Shown: positions 13,570-26,300 of the stretch, piece by piece | Numbering within the stretch: position 1 is the first letter of the stretch | Layout of the letters: each line of letters opens with the position of its first letter | NCBI GenBank assembly: GCA_019055375.1 | Contig: JAHQIW010000495.1 | Span: 82,896 to 146,895, forward strand | DNA length: 64,000 nucleotides | From: Parelaphostrongylus tenuis | Taxonomy: Eukaryota; Nematoda; Chromadorea; Rhabditida; Metastrongylidae | Reading direction: 5' to 3' | Position numbers and translations under genes: made by a program | Notes under the pieces: model-generated | What the model saw: only the letters and a program-made list of their open reading frames with translations | The model's database searches: none | Told to the model about the DNA's origin: nothing

Positions 13570-14480
13570 AATCGACGATGAATGGATAATCGACCTCATT
13601 CGCTGTACAAAAGTTTTTCATAGAATTGTTAGTGTTCGTTCGAAATCAAATTACTGGCTAGCGCTTTACATGGGCTGTTTTCCAGAAAAGTCTTCTCATG
13701 ACGCTGAAGCATCCGAAATAAAATTATGTTTTCATACACTCCGCGCGCTTCTTTTTCTCACGCGTATAATCTGCGGAAAGAACGAAAAGCATATGAGCGT
13801 GTAGAGAGAATATCTTGTATTTGAATCAATCGTTTTATATAAGGTTTCTCTTAAAGCGAGGAAAAATTCACAATTGTAAACAAATTGCACACCACATATC
13901 TAGCGCGAATGGCATCGACCGCTTGACCGCCGCCCTCCGCCCTCCCCAGCTCGTAGATTGGCTGGTAGACAAGCTTGCCGAATATGTGAAACTTGGTCTT
14001 ATATTTTCCTGCTCCCTTGCGGTGAAACGGTCTTTAAAGAAATTAAACACATCGTTGCAATTATAGAAATTTGCGTTATCGAATGATTATTAGTAATCTA
14101 AAAAAGGAGCTCCATCCGAAAAGGTGTAAAACACATGTGAAGAGTTTATGAGTTCCTCGAGAATTGCGGCATTGAAAGAGTACTAGCGGTCTAAGGAAGG
14201 AGTCTTGTCCAGAGAAATACAAGCGAATCAAAAAAAAAACTCGTGCGAATGATAATCTTATTTTGGACTTGCAACGCTATGAAAATTTTGGGAAACCCGA
14301 CCACGTACCGCTCTAGCTAAAGGTTTAAGCTTGAAAATGATTCATAACACTCATATGAAAATTTCTTGTCCAGCAATTGAGGTCGAATATTCATTTATCG
14401 CCGTCTAACTGATAAATAACAACAAATATACCGAAAATTGCTCGTTTCATTCATGTCAATCCGGCGTTAACGACAATCGT
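13570..14480. repeat. Interspersed repeat A cluster
   Basis: Units contain gacctcattcgctgtacaaaag, tatcgaatgattattagt, aggaaggagtcttgtccagag and gcaacgctatgaaaattttgg. They match phrases in the clusters at 9,225, 11,000, 35,180 and 44,160. It lies in the gene-free left part of the window. Confidence 0.55.
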
Positions 14481-14499
14481 TTTCGACAGCGTTATGCAT

Positions 14500-15435
14500 G
14501 TGGAAGTAAAGGTATAAGAACACAAATGTTCAGACAGATTTAAACACTGTGACCTACTTCCAGTTTCTCAGGATATGGTTCTTTTTTCGAAAACGTTCGA
14601 AATCGTTACTGAAAGCTGGAATAGGGTATCTTAAATGTGCACATTATCTCCCAGATAGATAATCGAGTCAATTAATTTGGTAACTCACTAGTAGCTATTT
14701 TTACGTTCTACATAGTGGTCATGAATATTCCACCGAGAAGTCAAAGTATCATTCATATTTCTCACTGCAGTTTACCTGCCGTATTTCGTCACGCCCTTCT
14801 AAGATAATGCAGTTGATCCTTCGTTGTCATGACTATACGTGAACCGGCAGATGTGGTGAGATAATTTCTTCCCCATTTCTATTACATTTCTCTCACAAAT
14901 AAATTTTCTCAACATTTTCTTATTCTGGAAATTAAAATTTCAAATAATTTCACAATTCAACTAAGCAGAATAATTTTTTGTTCTTTTCCCCACGATGCAT
15001 TCCCTTCTCAAGAAAAGTTGGTCAAAAGACGGTATAATTAGTCCTTCGCTCTTTGGCCAACTTTCGTTGTCTTCTCAAACGTCCTTTTGAAGCTTACAGA
15101 ATACTGTTAACACACATTTTGATATACAATGGCTAGCGTTTAGACAGCTTCTTCCTTTTGTGCATTGTTCAGTGAATTGTTGTGCGCAATAATGTTGCCC
15201 TCTCAGCGGTTGCTGGGCAACCGGCCTCATAAATTGCTAATTATTAGCAATGAACTCATCATTAATGAAAAGCCACTTTTACTACGAACTTTTTCAGTGG
15301 TTTAATTATATAATATAACTATAAGTACTTGTAGAAGAACAAATATTAGGAGTACGCTTACTAGCTTGAATGCTTCTTGTGACTAATTCTAGTATTAGTC
15401 CCAAGACCGACTGTCTATTAACCTCCGCATGCTTC
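14500..15435. other. Gene-free stretch upstream of the foldback
   Basis: No exon was supported. A promoter or first exon of the thioredoxin gene could lie in this part or inside the foldback, but no phase-matched start exon could be fixed. Confidence 0.4.
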
Positions 15436-15439
15436 AATA

Positions 15440-16050
15440 TAATTCCTGGTTTTCTTCCTTAGGCCAAACACGAGGTGTTACATTGAACTATATTTAACAG
15501 CTGACGTTTTGGCAGTTCGCCGTTTTCATAGCTTGGTAAGGTGAAATTGTCTGCAATCCAATCATCAAACACCTCCATCACTCTTTTAGAAAAAATCACC
15601 AAACCTAGATTTCAATCGCATCAAGCACAACATCAGCTCTCAACATACTCACCGCTTTTTAAATGTGGTCTACTGAGTAATTCAAGTGGAGATCACCGGA
15701 AAAACATTACATAGGATCGTAATGCACCCTAACCATCAAAACAGCAGTCTTATATACTGACTCATATCACGAGTGATAACGAGGCATTGCTCCCTGCGCT
15801 TTATAGTTGGACTGCACATATAAAAAGCGGTGAGTACGTTGAGAGTTGATTCTGTGCTTGATGCGAATGAAATCTAGGTCTGGTGATTTTTTCTAAAGGA
15901 GTAATGGAGGTGTCTGACTGATCGGACTGCAGACAATTTGACCATTCCAGGCTCTGAAGATGGCGAACTACCGAAACGTCAGCTGTTAAATAAACATTAA
16001 TGTAACACCTCGTGTGTGGCTCAAAGAAGAAAATCAGGAATCATACTCTA
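15440..16050. mobile_element. Foldback element (long inverted repeat), about 0.6 kb
   Basis: The left arm (ttaggccaaacacgaggtgt, then tttaacagctgacgttttgg, ctctcaacatactcaccgc) is mirrored on the right arm (gcggtgagtacgttgagag, ccgaaacgtcagctgttaaa, aacacctcgtgtgtggct). The arms are roughly 250 bases each, around a short loop near 15,690-15,780. I see no transposase, so it is a non-autonomous foldback or MITE-like element. It ends about 145 bases before the first visible thioredoxin exon. Confidence 0.8.
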
Positions 16051-16194
16051 TTATGAGTCTCAAAAATTATGATAATAATAATACTATTAACAAAAATTAC
16101 AACAGTAATGGTTCACAGTTTCTAAAGAATTATGCAACAAGCTAATTTATGCTATAGGTCTGCACATACAGAAGTCAAACGGCTTATATTTTAG

Positions 16195-16299
16195 GATGAG
16201 TTCGACTCTATTTTACGAGTAAATCCCAGCACTCTAATAGTCGTCGATTTCTACGCTACTTGGTGCGGTCCGTGTAAAATTATTGGACCAAAATTTATG
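16195..16299 (+). CDS. Thioredoxin exon with the WCGPC active site
   Basis: This exon gives 35 codons, beginning DEFDSIL and continuing to [20 protein letters not shown]. The WCGPC pair is the redox-active disulfide of classical thioredoxins, which reduce protein disulfides in the cytosol or mitochondrion. The acceptor is tatattttag just before 16,195; the donor after ATG at 16,299 is gtggct, and read-through would hit a stop within five codons. There is no in-frame start, so a 5' exon is missing, either in the foldback region or not recognised. The assignment to the thioredoxin family is firm; the subfamily is not. Confidence 0.92.
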
Positions 16300-16386
16300 G
16301 TGGCTGCTGATTGAATTTTTACTAATATCATCAATGTGATAATGAAGATGGGAGAAAATTTTACACGATGAAAAGTGTTATTGCAG

Positions 16387-16443
16387 AGGATGTCGGACGA
16401 GTTTGCATCGGTGATATTCATCAAAGTTGATGTTGACGAGAGC
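16387..16443 (+). CDS. Thioredoxin exon, central beta strand
   Basis: It encodes 19 codons ending FIKVDVDES, the family's conserved KVDVDE strand. The acceptor is ttgcag and the donor gtaaga. It joins the preceding and following exons in phase 0, which supports all three boundaries. Confidence 0.9.
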
Positions 16444-16919
16444 GTAAGATCTCTTTCTTGATTTCGAGCATTTTTCTAACTCAGCATGCGTAATCATAAT
16501 TTTATCGTATTCATTAACTCAGAGAGCCATCGAAACGTATGCTATACTCAAGGATTTGCGATATCCTCGTGCAGTGGGAACGCTCTAGCTCAGCTATCCC
16601 AGAACACCGTGGTGGATCAAGTTTACCAGCATAGACGGACTTTAATAAGAAAACGACTATCTTCAAAAAGCAGCTTAACCCCAAACGCGAAAAGTTCGAA
16701 GACTCTTGTGGATGATGGGCGAGAGAAAAAAAATTTGAATGAGTACACGGACCTAATCGCAAGTGTGAGACGGTTCGTGTAGTGAAAAGCTTTCCATGCA
16801 AGCTTATAATTAATCCAAGACCTGGTACCATGAGTCACCATAAATCAGCCTGTAGTGGTTATAATACCATGCACTTTAGCATTTGTCATTATATCAGAAT
16901 GAAAAAAGCACATTTTCAG

Positions 16920-16991
16920 GAAAGTATTGCATCACGATACGACATCAAAGTCATGCCGACATTCATCTTTATACGCAATCAAGTGCAAATT
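16920..16991 (+). CDS. Thioredoxin exon with the cis-proline loop
   Basis: It encodes 24 codons with RYDIKVMPTFIFIRN. The MPTF segment holds the cis-proline that faces the active site in thioredoxins. The acceptor is cattttcag and the donor gtaagt. The intron before it contains unrelated open frames that are not exons. Confidence 0.92.
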
Positions 16992-17232
16992 GTAAGTTCT
17001 GCAGAGGAATCACTGAATGAATGATAATCTCCAAAACCATTTTATTAGTAAGGTGATATCTCTCTTAAACTTATCTTCCTATAACTTAGACGGTTAAGAT
17101 CCAAAATGAACAAATATTAATCATAGATCGACAGGAGCACTTGTCGTTAGGAGTCGCCGTGATATGTAAGCGATGAATATTGGTTAGTCAGATTATGTCA
17201 TGGCGTCAGTTCACTCTATATATACATTTTAG

Positions 17233-17325
17233 GATATTGTCGAAGGCAGTGTTGAAGATGAACTACGTCGAAAATTGAACAACATCAATAACTCAACGAC
17301 CGCACCAAAAAAATTTGAAGAGTAA
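17233..17325 (+). CDS. Thioredoxin last exon
   Basis: The acceptor is acattttag. It encodes 30 codons, starting DIVEGSVEDELRRKL (the C-terminal helix) and ending with a short polar tail KKFEE and a TAA stop. The visible protein totals 108 residues without its start, close to the 105-110 usual for a whole thioredoxin, so the C-terminal tail is a little longer than usual. It is convergent with the kinase gene, whose stop lies at 20,148. Confidence 0.9.
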   Translation, partial: DIVEGSVEDELRRKLNNINNSTTAPKKFEE

Positions 17326-17329
17326 CATT

Positions 17330-20145
17330 TTACGCCGCTATGATTTGAAAATTCTCGTAGCTTATTGTGGTTTTATTGAGATCTTATTCACTTCGAACAA
17401 TGAAATTCAGATAGACCCTAGATGGCATCTTAGTTCCTCTACGACCAATGACAACTCAAGTGATTACACAAAAATTTATTCATATTGTAGTAAAAGGTAT
17501 CAGTAAACTATGATAAAGGTATTTAGAGATTGGATGTATCACATTTTGCAGCTCTGAGCACCATTGATCGAGCTGTGATTCTCATTAAATTGAACCCATA
17601 TAACATGTGCAGGAATTTAAGAAAAAAAACCAAGACTAAATTTTCAAAGCTTGCTATGATTTCTCGATCAGTAGGGTATTCTGAGGAGTTGGAAACTACA
17701 TACGCTTATAGAGGAGAGTTTTCACTATCACTGGGACGTACTTGTATTCTCATGAAATATGCTCTAAGTTTCAAATTGGAATGTTATTCACGGTATTAAT
17801 CGAGGACAATACTTAGAACAGCCACAGAGAGCAATAACAAACTGAAGAGCATCACTGTTTTTTGCATTCTAGGAAATCCCCAAATTTGCATTCGTGTGCT
17901 TTACGAAAAAAAGTAGATAATTCAATTTTGTGAAATGTAGAAAGTCACAGAATTTCGTTATGGCAATTAAAGGTTTTCAACGCACTTCACATAATTAGTG
18001 CTCGAAACTAACTTTACGAAAAGTTATATTTATTCCTGGACACTAGAGATTTTGAGGAGAAGAAGACTCTGAAACTGTATAATGCTATGATCCATGATCC
18101 TTCGCATCAACCCGTTGCAGACAGCAGTATAAACCATATCGCAAGCGGCGCGCAACTTTCGTTATCTAATTAGGATTTTTTCTGTTTCGGGGGAAAACTT
18201 CATTTTTTCTGGTACTCGGATGAAACATAATTTCTTCAACACTCTCAGGAGTTTTCGAGCATATAAAACTCTAATATGCGAAGAAAACTCCAAATAGAAA
18301 CGTAGTTTTATATTCGTTCTTACAGCGCACTATGAAGGCCTTTTCAAAAAAAAATTACTCTCAAACACGTGAAGATTTGTATATGGAATGAGTATCAATA
18401 CAGGTAAATAAAAAGCGAACCATAAACCTTAGCCAAACAAACAATCCAACCTGGTGCGAAGCACAATTTTATTTTTGCCTACTACGGCCGCGCTGAGGAG
18501 GCGTTTTCAAAAAAAAAGATTAAGCACAGGACTAAAATCGCTGAGATTTGCGCTTTCGAATAACACTAAAATTCTAGATAAAAGAATTTTTAGAGCGAAA
18601 AAAGACGTCTAAATAATGAAGGGTTGAGAGTCCCGCATCGTGCGCAAAGGTTTAATCCCATGACATACCTAAATTCAATAGAAATTCTATTGTTTCAATT
18701 CGGGGAAATCGGAATTTTTGTTCGAAGTCAAAAGCAGACATTAATTCTGTTACAAGTGCGATGTAGTCAATACATGTCGCACGTAATGTTTCAATATTGC
18801 CCACGAAATCAACGAAGTTCTCATGCAAAATTTTATTTTTTGGCATTAGCATGTAGATCGCTGAACACGTTAGACACACCTCAATAGATATATTAATTGT
18901 CTTTTCTATGAAATATAACGGGTCTATATAGATACACTACATAAAACCAACCAAGGTAATAGATACTTAGTCACGCGGGAAAAAAGCCGTAAAGAAAGAC
19001 CGTCCCTTGAACGGACAGTTTTGCCGGGACGAGAGTATCACAGGATAACAAACCTCTGTAAGAAAAAGAAAAACAGAAGAAGAGAGAAACAAAACGTGGG
19101 GAGGTGCAGAGGGTGTTGGCCAACCTTACTAGGGATTACAGATATTAAATGTGGCCTAGTGAAGCAATAAATACCACATGCCTGCCTATTTCTAATGAAC
19201 ACTGGTGAAAAACATCCAATTAACCATATACCTAATAATGTGGAGTGCTGTGCAAAAACATTTGCGTCCACTCCGCATTAGTGGGTATATTGTAACATCA
19301 TACCACCGCAAGTGGCGATCAGATAAAAAGAATTCTGATTCAATAACATTTGAGAAAATGACAAAAAACATTCTGCCTACTTTCAATGGATATCGAATTG
19401 ATGCAGGCTTGTGGAAAATGGATCGTCATAGTTCTCAACGGTAAAAATGATTGAACCACGAAATATAAAATATTTCGTTACAAATAACACAATGGAAAAT
19501 CATTTGAGATAAAACTCTATACATAGCCTCGAAGTGTTGTGGACGCTTATGCAGAAAAAAACATCAGCAAATGGAATATAGAAACGGACATACGGACGTA
19601 AAATCCAGAGAGAATTTCTGTGCGGGATAATTAGCAACCTAACTAGAGCACAAGTGTAGAATCACAGACGTCTGACTGTTAAATATATCACATCTGTGAA
19701 GAAAAAAAAAATATACAACAATTATGAGATAGTAAGAGGGATTCAGTTGAGAAAGATGGGCAGATAGCAGTGGCACAAACGAGCACATTTGTAGTTAACG
19801 ATCAATCTCAACTGGCATTGACTATATTGGTAATATACAAGAAAGATAGAAACTTTGGGAACACCGGCAATTTTTACTTATAAGATACGGACAAAACTTA
19901 ACCATTCATGGGAACTCGTGCAACAACAGATACTCTGTAATCAGAAGGTAACGAGAACCACTCTGAAACCAGTGAAACAGACTCTTAAAACCCATGTCAT
20001 ACACAAAGGTCCTTACAGATACATGAATACATATATACATGAATACATATATACACATCAAGGTACATGCAACATACACAAATAAAAATCTCTGGGTAAC
20101 TACTGGTGGCTGATGCTATTCACGTGACCTTGAACACCAAAAGGT
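17330..20145. other. Intergenic region between two convergent genes
   Basis: The 2.8 kb between the thioredoxin and kinase stop codons hold no supported exon. Interspersed repeat A units occur at about 18,330-18,620, with tatgaaggccttttcaaaa and cgctttcgaataacacta. Confidence 0.55.
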
Positions 20146-20147
20146 TT

Positions 20148-20310
20148 TCAAGTCATTTCGGCTACTGTGTACATTTCATCAGCGATAGAAGAGTGATAGT
20201 CGTCCAACGAATCGTCACGACTTCGCATCGGTGACAGAAACAGCGGAGCGCCACGCGAACGTTCTCGTGCTTCGCTAACAACACGCCAAATCCGGCATGT
20301 TGCACCACCG
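20148..20310 (-). CDS. nsy-1: nsy-1 last exon, end of SAM-like domain and C-terminus
   Basis: The acceptor is a pyrimidine run then ttttcag. The exon reads [17 protein letters not shown], matching the GGMLC..W end of the ASK1 SAM-like domain, then a Ser/Arg/Asp-rich tail ending in a stop at 20,148. It joins the exon at 22,242 by two plus one bases of a serine codon. Confidence 0.9.
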
Positions 20311-23300
20311 CTGAAAAAAAAAATGTTTTTTGAGATTTTCATCTGACTCTATCGGACGAAAGGATAAAAGAAGAAGCTCTCGTCGTTGACCAATCTCTAA
20401 GAGATGCGCCATGAATTTATCTTCAATTCCTTTAGCCTCATTAGAGGATCAAATTCATATGTGGCCTTTACGATAACTCGCGCTGGCCTACCTATGTGCC
20501 AAATTAGTGCTGTTTGTACTCCCATACAAGTTTCAAACCTCTAGTACCAATTCACCGACCCCATAGGGATGGATGGTTGGAAAGACCGTGAGCGCGAGAT
20601 CGGACCAAGCTTTTTGTGTGTGACGCAGAGCACCTTCAACCACTGTGTCACATGTGTTCTCTTCTGTCGGATAGTGTTTTATCATCGAAGCACACACACA
20701 TAATCCTACTAAAAACTTTATAGCATGACTCTTTTGCAAGAGTTTTGGGAAGATAACCTCTCACCGGTGCAAATAAGCATAGAGTGATGAAAACGTTTTG
20801 TAATCTCGTATACTGCATTTTCAGGCTAGAAGTTCTACGAAGGAATGTTAGAAAACTTGTTCAGGGATGTTTTGTGACAGTGTTTTCACCTGCAGCTGAT
20901 ACAAATTATCTCAAGCGGTAAAATGGAAGCAATACATTACAGTGAGCAAATGAAAAGCGAAAGGGAAAGAATAATTTCCTCAGAAACTGACATTTTGAAC
21001 AACAGTTGACATTCGCTAAAGTCACAGACATATTTCTAGGTAATCATTTTATCTGCTTACTTTCAGTGTGATATAATTATGTGCATTCACACTTTCTTTC
21101 TAACACGAACTAGCAGCTACGCGTATTGTGTATTACTCTAATCAGTGAACTGAGAAAATATAATTGGCTCATTCTGATCAATCTGTAAAGCATTAAGAGC
21201 GACAGTAGCTGTCATGTCGCGAGATTTTCGATAGCAAATATCCAGTCATAACATCATGTCGCGCTCGGCTGCTTACCAGTGGACATGATCAATTTCTCGT
21301 AGCTGAGAACATAGCAGTTCCGACAATTTGAGGAATTGCGGGATTGCGAACACGACAAAAGTGTAGTAGATAGTCTGCTCTATCGCACTATGAAGATAAA
21401 TTTCTTATATGTATGTTAGTTTTTACTACGTATTGATGTGGTATGTCACGCGCACACATTGTTGTCTACATTTACAATTATTTTACACCTTGAATTGCGA
21501 TATTTTCGGGGTCAACTGCGATATTTTTTATGCTCACATATCTCATACAATAATCATGATTCATCACAGCTATTTGAAGGGAGTTTTAGTGAAGTGTTAG
21601 CCAAATAACCGGTCAATGAAGATATCTGGAGAAAAGGTTCTCTGCAAAATAGCAAGTGTACAAATTGACTTCCGGGAGCCCCTTAGACAGACGACAATCA
21701 ATTGCCGGTCAGAACTCGTTCAAAAAGTTGCTTTTCTCTTCAAATTTGAAAATGTAAAAATGAACATTCCCGGCTGAAATCCCCATAATATTGGTGCTCA
21801 GATAACTGAATGATTGCACAAAGTTCAGATGAAAGGCCCTGTGCGCCAAATTAAGCTATCAGAAAGAAAGTAACTATACAAAGGTCATAGTAGCCACAAA
21901 GTGATCCTACAAGTAACTTCTGTAAAGATCATGGGCGTCGTGTGAGAGTCAATTCGATGAAGTGTTTAGTTTTGAATACCATGAAAGTTTATGCTTGATA
22001 TTAATAATGCTGTAGTTGAAGGTAAACTAAAAAGTAGCCTAAGTATGGAATTTGTTATCCGTTGATGAGGTTTTTATGGATAGTTGCAGGTTAAAATGGA
22101 ATCAAAATGAAATGATGCAGAATATGTGAATAAGTCATTCTATCAGGATTGGTATCAGAGATTGTTAAATATTTATTTCATGATGAAGCGTGATTATAAC
22201 ATGTATAGACAGGCCAAAAAAAATTAAAAAGAAGTACTCACCTTACGCCTATTGCCAGCAATTCTTCTCTGCTTACAAGCTCAAAAATATCCTGTTTAGT
22301 GTACTGTTCACCGATAATCAAACGCAACGACCGCTCATCAATTTCTAATGAACGTAGCCATGAGATCAGCTCCTCGGTTGCTCTAAATTAATCTCATCAA
22401 AATTTTCTCTTTATCGGTCAAAGTTGTCAATTAGAACTGAAAAGACGTCGAATAATACTTAAACATAAATCAAAATAAAAAATCAGTTATAACTAAACTT
22501 TCGAACTGTTAATCGTTAACGATACGAACCTGCTTATGTGACCATCAACAGCATGATTTATTTTGTGATTTTTGTGAGTTGGTGAAGAGAATGCATCGGA
22601 TCGTGGAAGAGGACCGTTACTCACTGGAGGATAAGTGCCGCGCCAAAGAGCGCCACGACATCCGCCGTATAATGCGCCTGACAACGCACCTGAACGACAC
22701 GTAGTAGTAATTGAAACAGAGGCAATAAAAGAAAACAAATAAAACCGATTATAACAGTCCCACTGATGGTCTGCCGTCTCACAAAGTTTCTAGTATTTCG
22801 ATGTAGTGAACTGTAATCCTTTCGGTACCGCTCAGAACAATCTGCACTAGCGCGCGACATCGCATCTCGTTCAACTATTCTGATTGCAATGTTGCGCCTG
22901 AGGCAAGATAGCCGCGCGAGCGACAAGCGCGACGCCGCTTCATATTACCAGCGGTGCCGTAAGGAATAATGTAGTTTTCATTCAATCGCAGGCAAGGCTA
23001 TCCCCTAAGAAATGAGTGGGACATTATACAGAAAGATACAACTTATTCTTGTCAGAAAAATAACACATTTCAGAAAATGCTGTGTTCTTATGGATCTTTG
23101 CTTCAGAAGCTCCTTCTTACCAAATGTCTAATTGTTCGACGACGTCTAATTGTTATGGCACAAGGACCACTAAACAGCATAGAAGAAACCCGTAGAGTAT
23201 GGACGCTATAAACCCTATATGCCCATACGGTTGCGAGTGTGGTTAATTATTCCCAAATGTCAGCTATTATTCATATGATACGAAAATAATGGCCGATTTC

Positions 23301-26300
23301 AACTGACCTCGTATGGAACCGTGCTAAACTGAAACGAGAAACAAAAGCATCTTTAGCTTGCTTCAAAATATTAGGTTGTCCCATAATTTCTTTCGCACTC
23401 TTGTTTTATCCAGTTTTTTCTATTTCACACGGGTTATAGTCAAAAAGTTGAGCTATGCTGGAGAATTTTCTACGGACACTACAATTCGATCGTATCATCA
23501 TCGCACGCCATCTAAATAGAACGGGCTATCAAAAAAAAAGATGCATGATGGAGAACTCATGCATTGGCAGACCACGATCGCGCTGCACCGTGACCATCTG
23601 CAAAGCCCTGTGCTACGACAGCATAGGCAGGACTTTCTCGAGTCTATCATCACTGGAAGTGAGTCCTCAGTCTTCTACAAGAAGAGCAAGCACCACGCCT
23701 TCTGGCTTCCTCGCGGCAAAGACCAGCCAGCTCAACCACTACCCAAGTTCTGTGATCCAAAGATCACGGTCTCGGTTTTCTGAGAGTAGCAGGGAATGCT
23801 GTTTTGGAAACTACTCGACAACATGCAGATAATCAATGCCAACTTCTACGGGGAGCAACTTTGAAAGTTGGCCCCAACAGGCCGAGAGATGCATCCGAAA
23901 CGGCTCAGTGTCGCCCTTCTCCAGAATAACGCTCGACCTCACATTGCAAAATCGACTCGCCATATTTTGGAGAGATTAGGCTACAACATAGGAGCACATC
24001 TACCATACAGTCCTGATTTCGCTTCATTAGCTTACTTCCGCGTCTTAAGGCAGCATTTGTGGGAGAAAAATGTAAAGACTACAATTAGCTCAGAAATGAC
24101 CTCAACGACTTCTTTGATAGCCGTTCTCATTCATTTTGGTGGGAAGGCTTCCAATCTTCGCCCAGCAAGCAGTTACAAATCAGTGGTCATGGTGATAATA
24201 ATACTGTTAATTGATAGATTTCTTCAAATAAATTACAATATAATTGATAAAAGCGTCGAAATGCAAATAAATCATAAAACTACACATTAGAGAGATGTTT
24301 ATGTTTTATAAAAAAAAATTTCTGATTTTTTGAAGAACACATAATATATTTACCAATTTTTTTCGTTGAACCTTCTATCCTACATACGAAAGAAATGAAC
24401 AATTGACTGAGCATATGTGAAGAAAAAATCCCTTACGAAATATTGACGGTTTAGCTTTACTATGTGTGCACGCACGGTAATTTTGATAGTACTCCATTTA
24501 TAAGCCATTCAGATTGAACCTATCCGTCCCAAGACGACCATTATTTTGAAGTACTTTTTGTTGTGACTCAGTGGAAACTTATAATGTTTTAAAAGTAAGC
24601 GTTACGAGCTACCTTCTACAAATTACACTACAGTATTTGCCGCAAACTTCAACGATATGATATGAAAGCGCATTGAACGCGAAATTTCAAAATAGCTTGC
24701 TAAGTTAGAATCATGAACACCCTTCCAGAATTCATATCTCAACGCCTCTTATCCTCCGGAACTCACTTTTCATAATCGAAAAAAATTATCGGAAGAGCTA
24801 AAGTTAGAGGTAAAGTTAAAGTCAAAAGCTAAGAAGTTGAGTTATGCAGAAGTTGAAAAGTCAGAAGTTAAGACAAAGTTAGAAGTTATGAATTCAACCA
24901 CGGCTTCAGCCTAATTAGGGTTTATGCCGATTTGTGGTTTCCAAATAAATCCCGTTGACGAATGATTGCTGGCAATCACCTAAGAGGATTAAACACAGCT
25001 GAGAAAAAGGCAGAGCGTGAGCCTTGATCGTGTACTGGAAAACGTAGAGAGTTTTTAGATTGGGTCGTCGCGGGTTCAGAGGCACTCCAGTTTCAAGTTT
25101 TCCTTGAATCCCAGCAGCCTCACAATTATCGTTAGAACTCAATTTCTTAATGGGTCGACACCGCTGACAAGCACCATATGCATTAAACAACTGATATCTT
25201 CTGAAACCACACCAGCATTTCCCAATAAATGCTTGCTTCGAATGAAACTCTTTCGCCTCATGATTGATGTTGTGGGAAGAAGAAATTTAAGGCCACTGGT
25301 AGAGCATAAATGGATCCAAAGAAACCAATCAAAAGTTGCTCGAGGTAAACTGAGGCTTGCAATAAAGGAAGTAGTACATCGGTTTGCAAAACCGACTTTC
25401 TGTTAATTTTGTGCTTGAGCATTAAATTGATGTGCTCCTTGTTGCCGTGAGTTGAGCGTACATCTATATGTCTCCCCAATCTCGACTTCAATGAGCTGAC
25501 TGATTGCGTAAAAGCATGGGCCAAGCAGTCAGTACATGTTTACAGTGGAATGGAGCGTGCGAGGTTTAACCAGCATCCTCTACTGTGACTGAAAAAAAAG
25601 CTCCAGATATCATCAAGTATAAATCAGACTACCTGAGAAAAGACGGATATGAGAAAAAGAAAAGATTGGAAACAGTAATTTTGCCTACAATCCGTGAATA
25701 TAGACCATTCAAATGTATATTAGCATAATGTACATCATTGGAAACCGTAACCCATTACCTGATATGAAGCCGGAACATGACGCTGCCATGTCGCGCATGT
25801 TTTGCGTTTGTGCAATGCTCGAAATCAAATGCTGTTTTAGTTCTTCTTGAGCAGCAATGAGCCTAAAGTGATGAACAATAGGTCTGCCATTAGATCAGTA
25901 GGTCAGCACCAACGCTAAGTTTTATTAACAACTTCTATCCTCTCTCAACAGGTCAATCAAGTCCTATCTTTCGCTCAGATTTAGATTTTGATGTGCCTGA
26001 TTTTTAGCGGGCAACAGGTTTCCTCATTATGAAATCATAGCGAAAACGCTCGACTCTGATTTCATCATTATTCCTCTAGAGGTGCACATTAAGGCAAAAG
26101 GATCCTATACCAAGTTTTAGTCCTAAATTTAGTCACATCAGAGGTTATCAGAAGTGCACAGTGAGTTTGGAATTAAGTTTTGCGATTTTAGTATGATTCT
26201 ATTCCATAGAAAACACCTAGCTCAAAGAGGGCCTTCCTTCACGCTTTCAGACTCAAGACAACTATATCAAACAAATTTTTACATAAACTATAGTTCGACA

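Noticed and set aside
16486..16782. 98-codon frame inside the thioredoxin intron
   Set aside because: It starts and ends inside the intron between phase-matched thioredoxin exons and has no family resemblance.
22621..22926. 101-codon minus-strand frame near the nsy-1 linker exon
   Set aside because: It reads the linker exon in the wrong frame. The [10 protein letters not shown] frame fits the phases on both sides.
24915..25524. Overlapping frames of 88-100 codons in an nsy-1 intron
   Set aside because: No protein family is recognisable, frames conflict with each other, and the neighbouring exons splice in phase without them.
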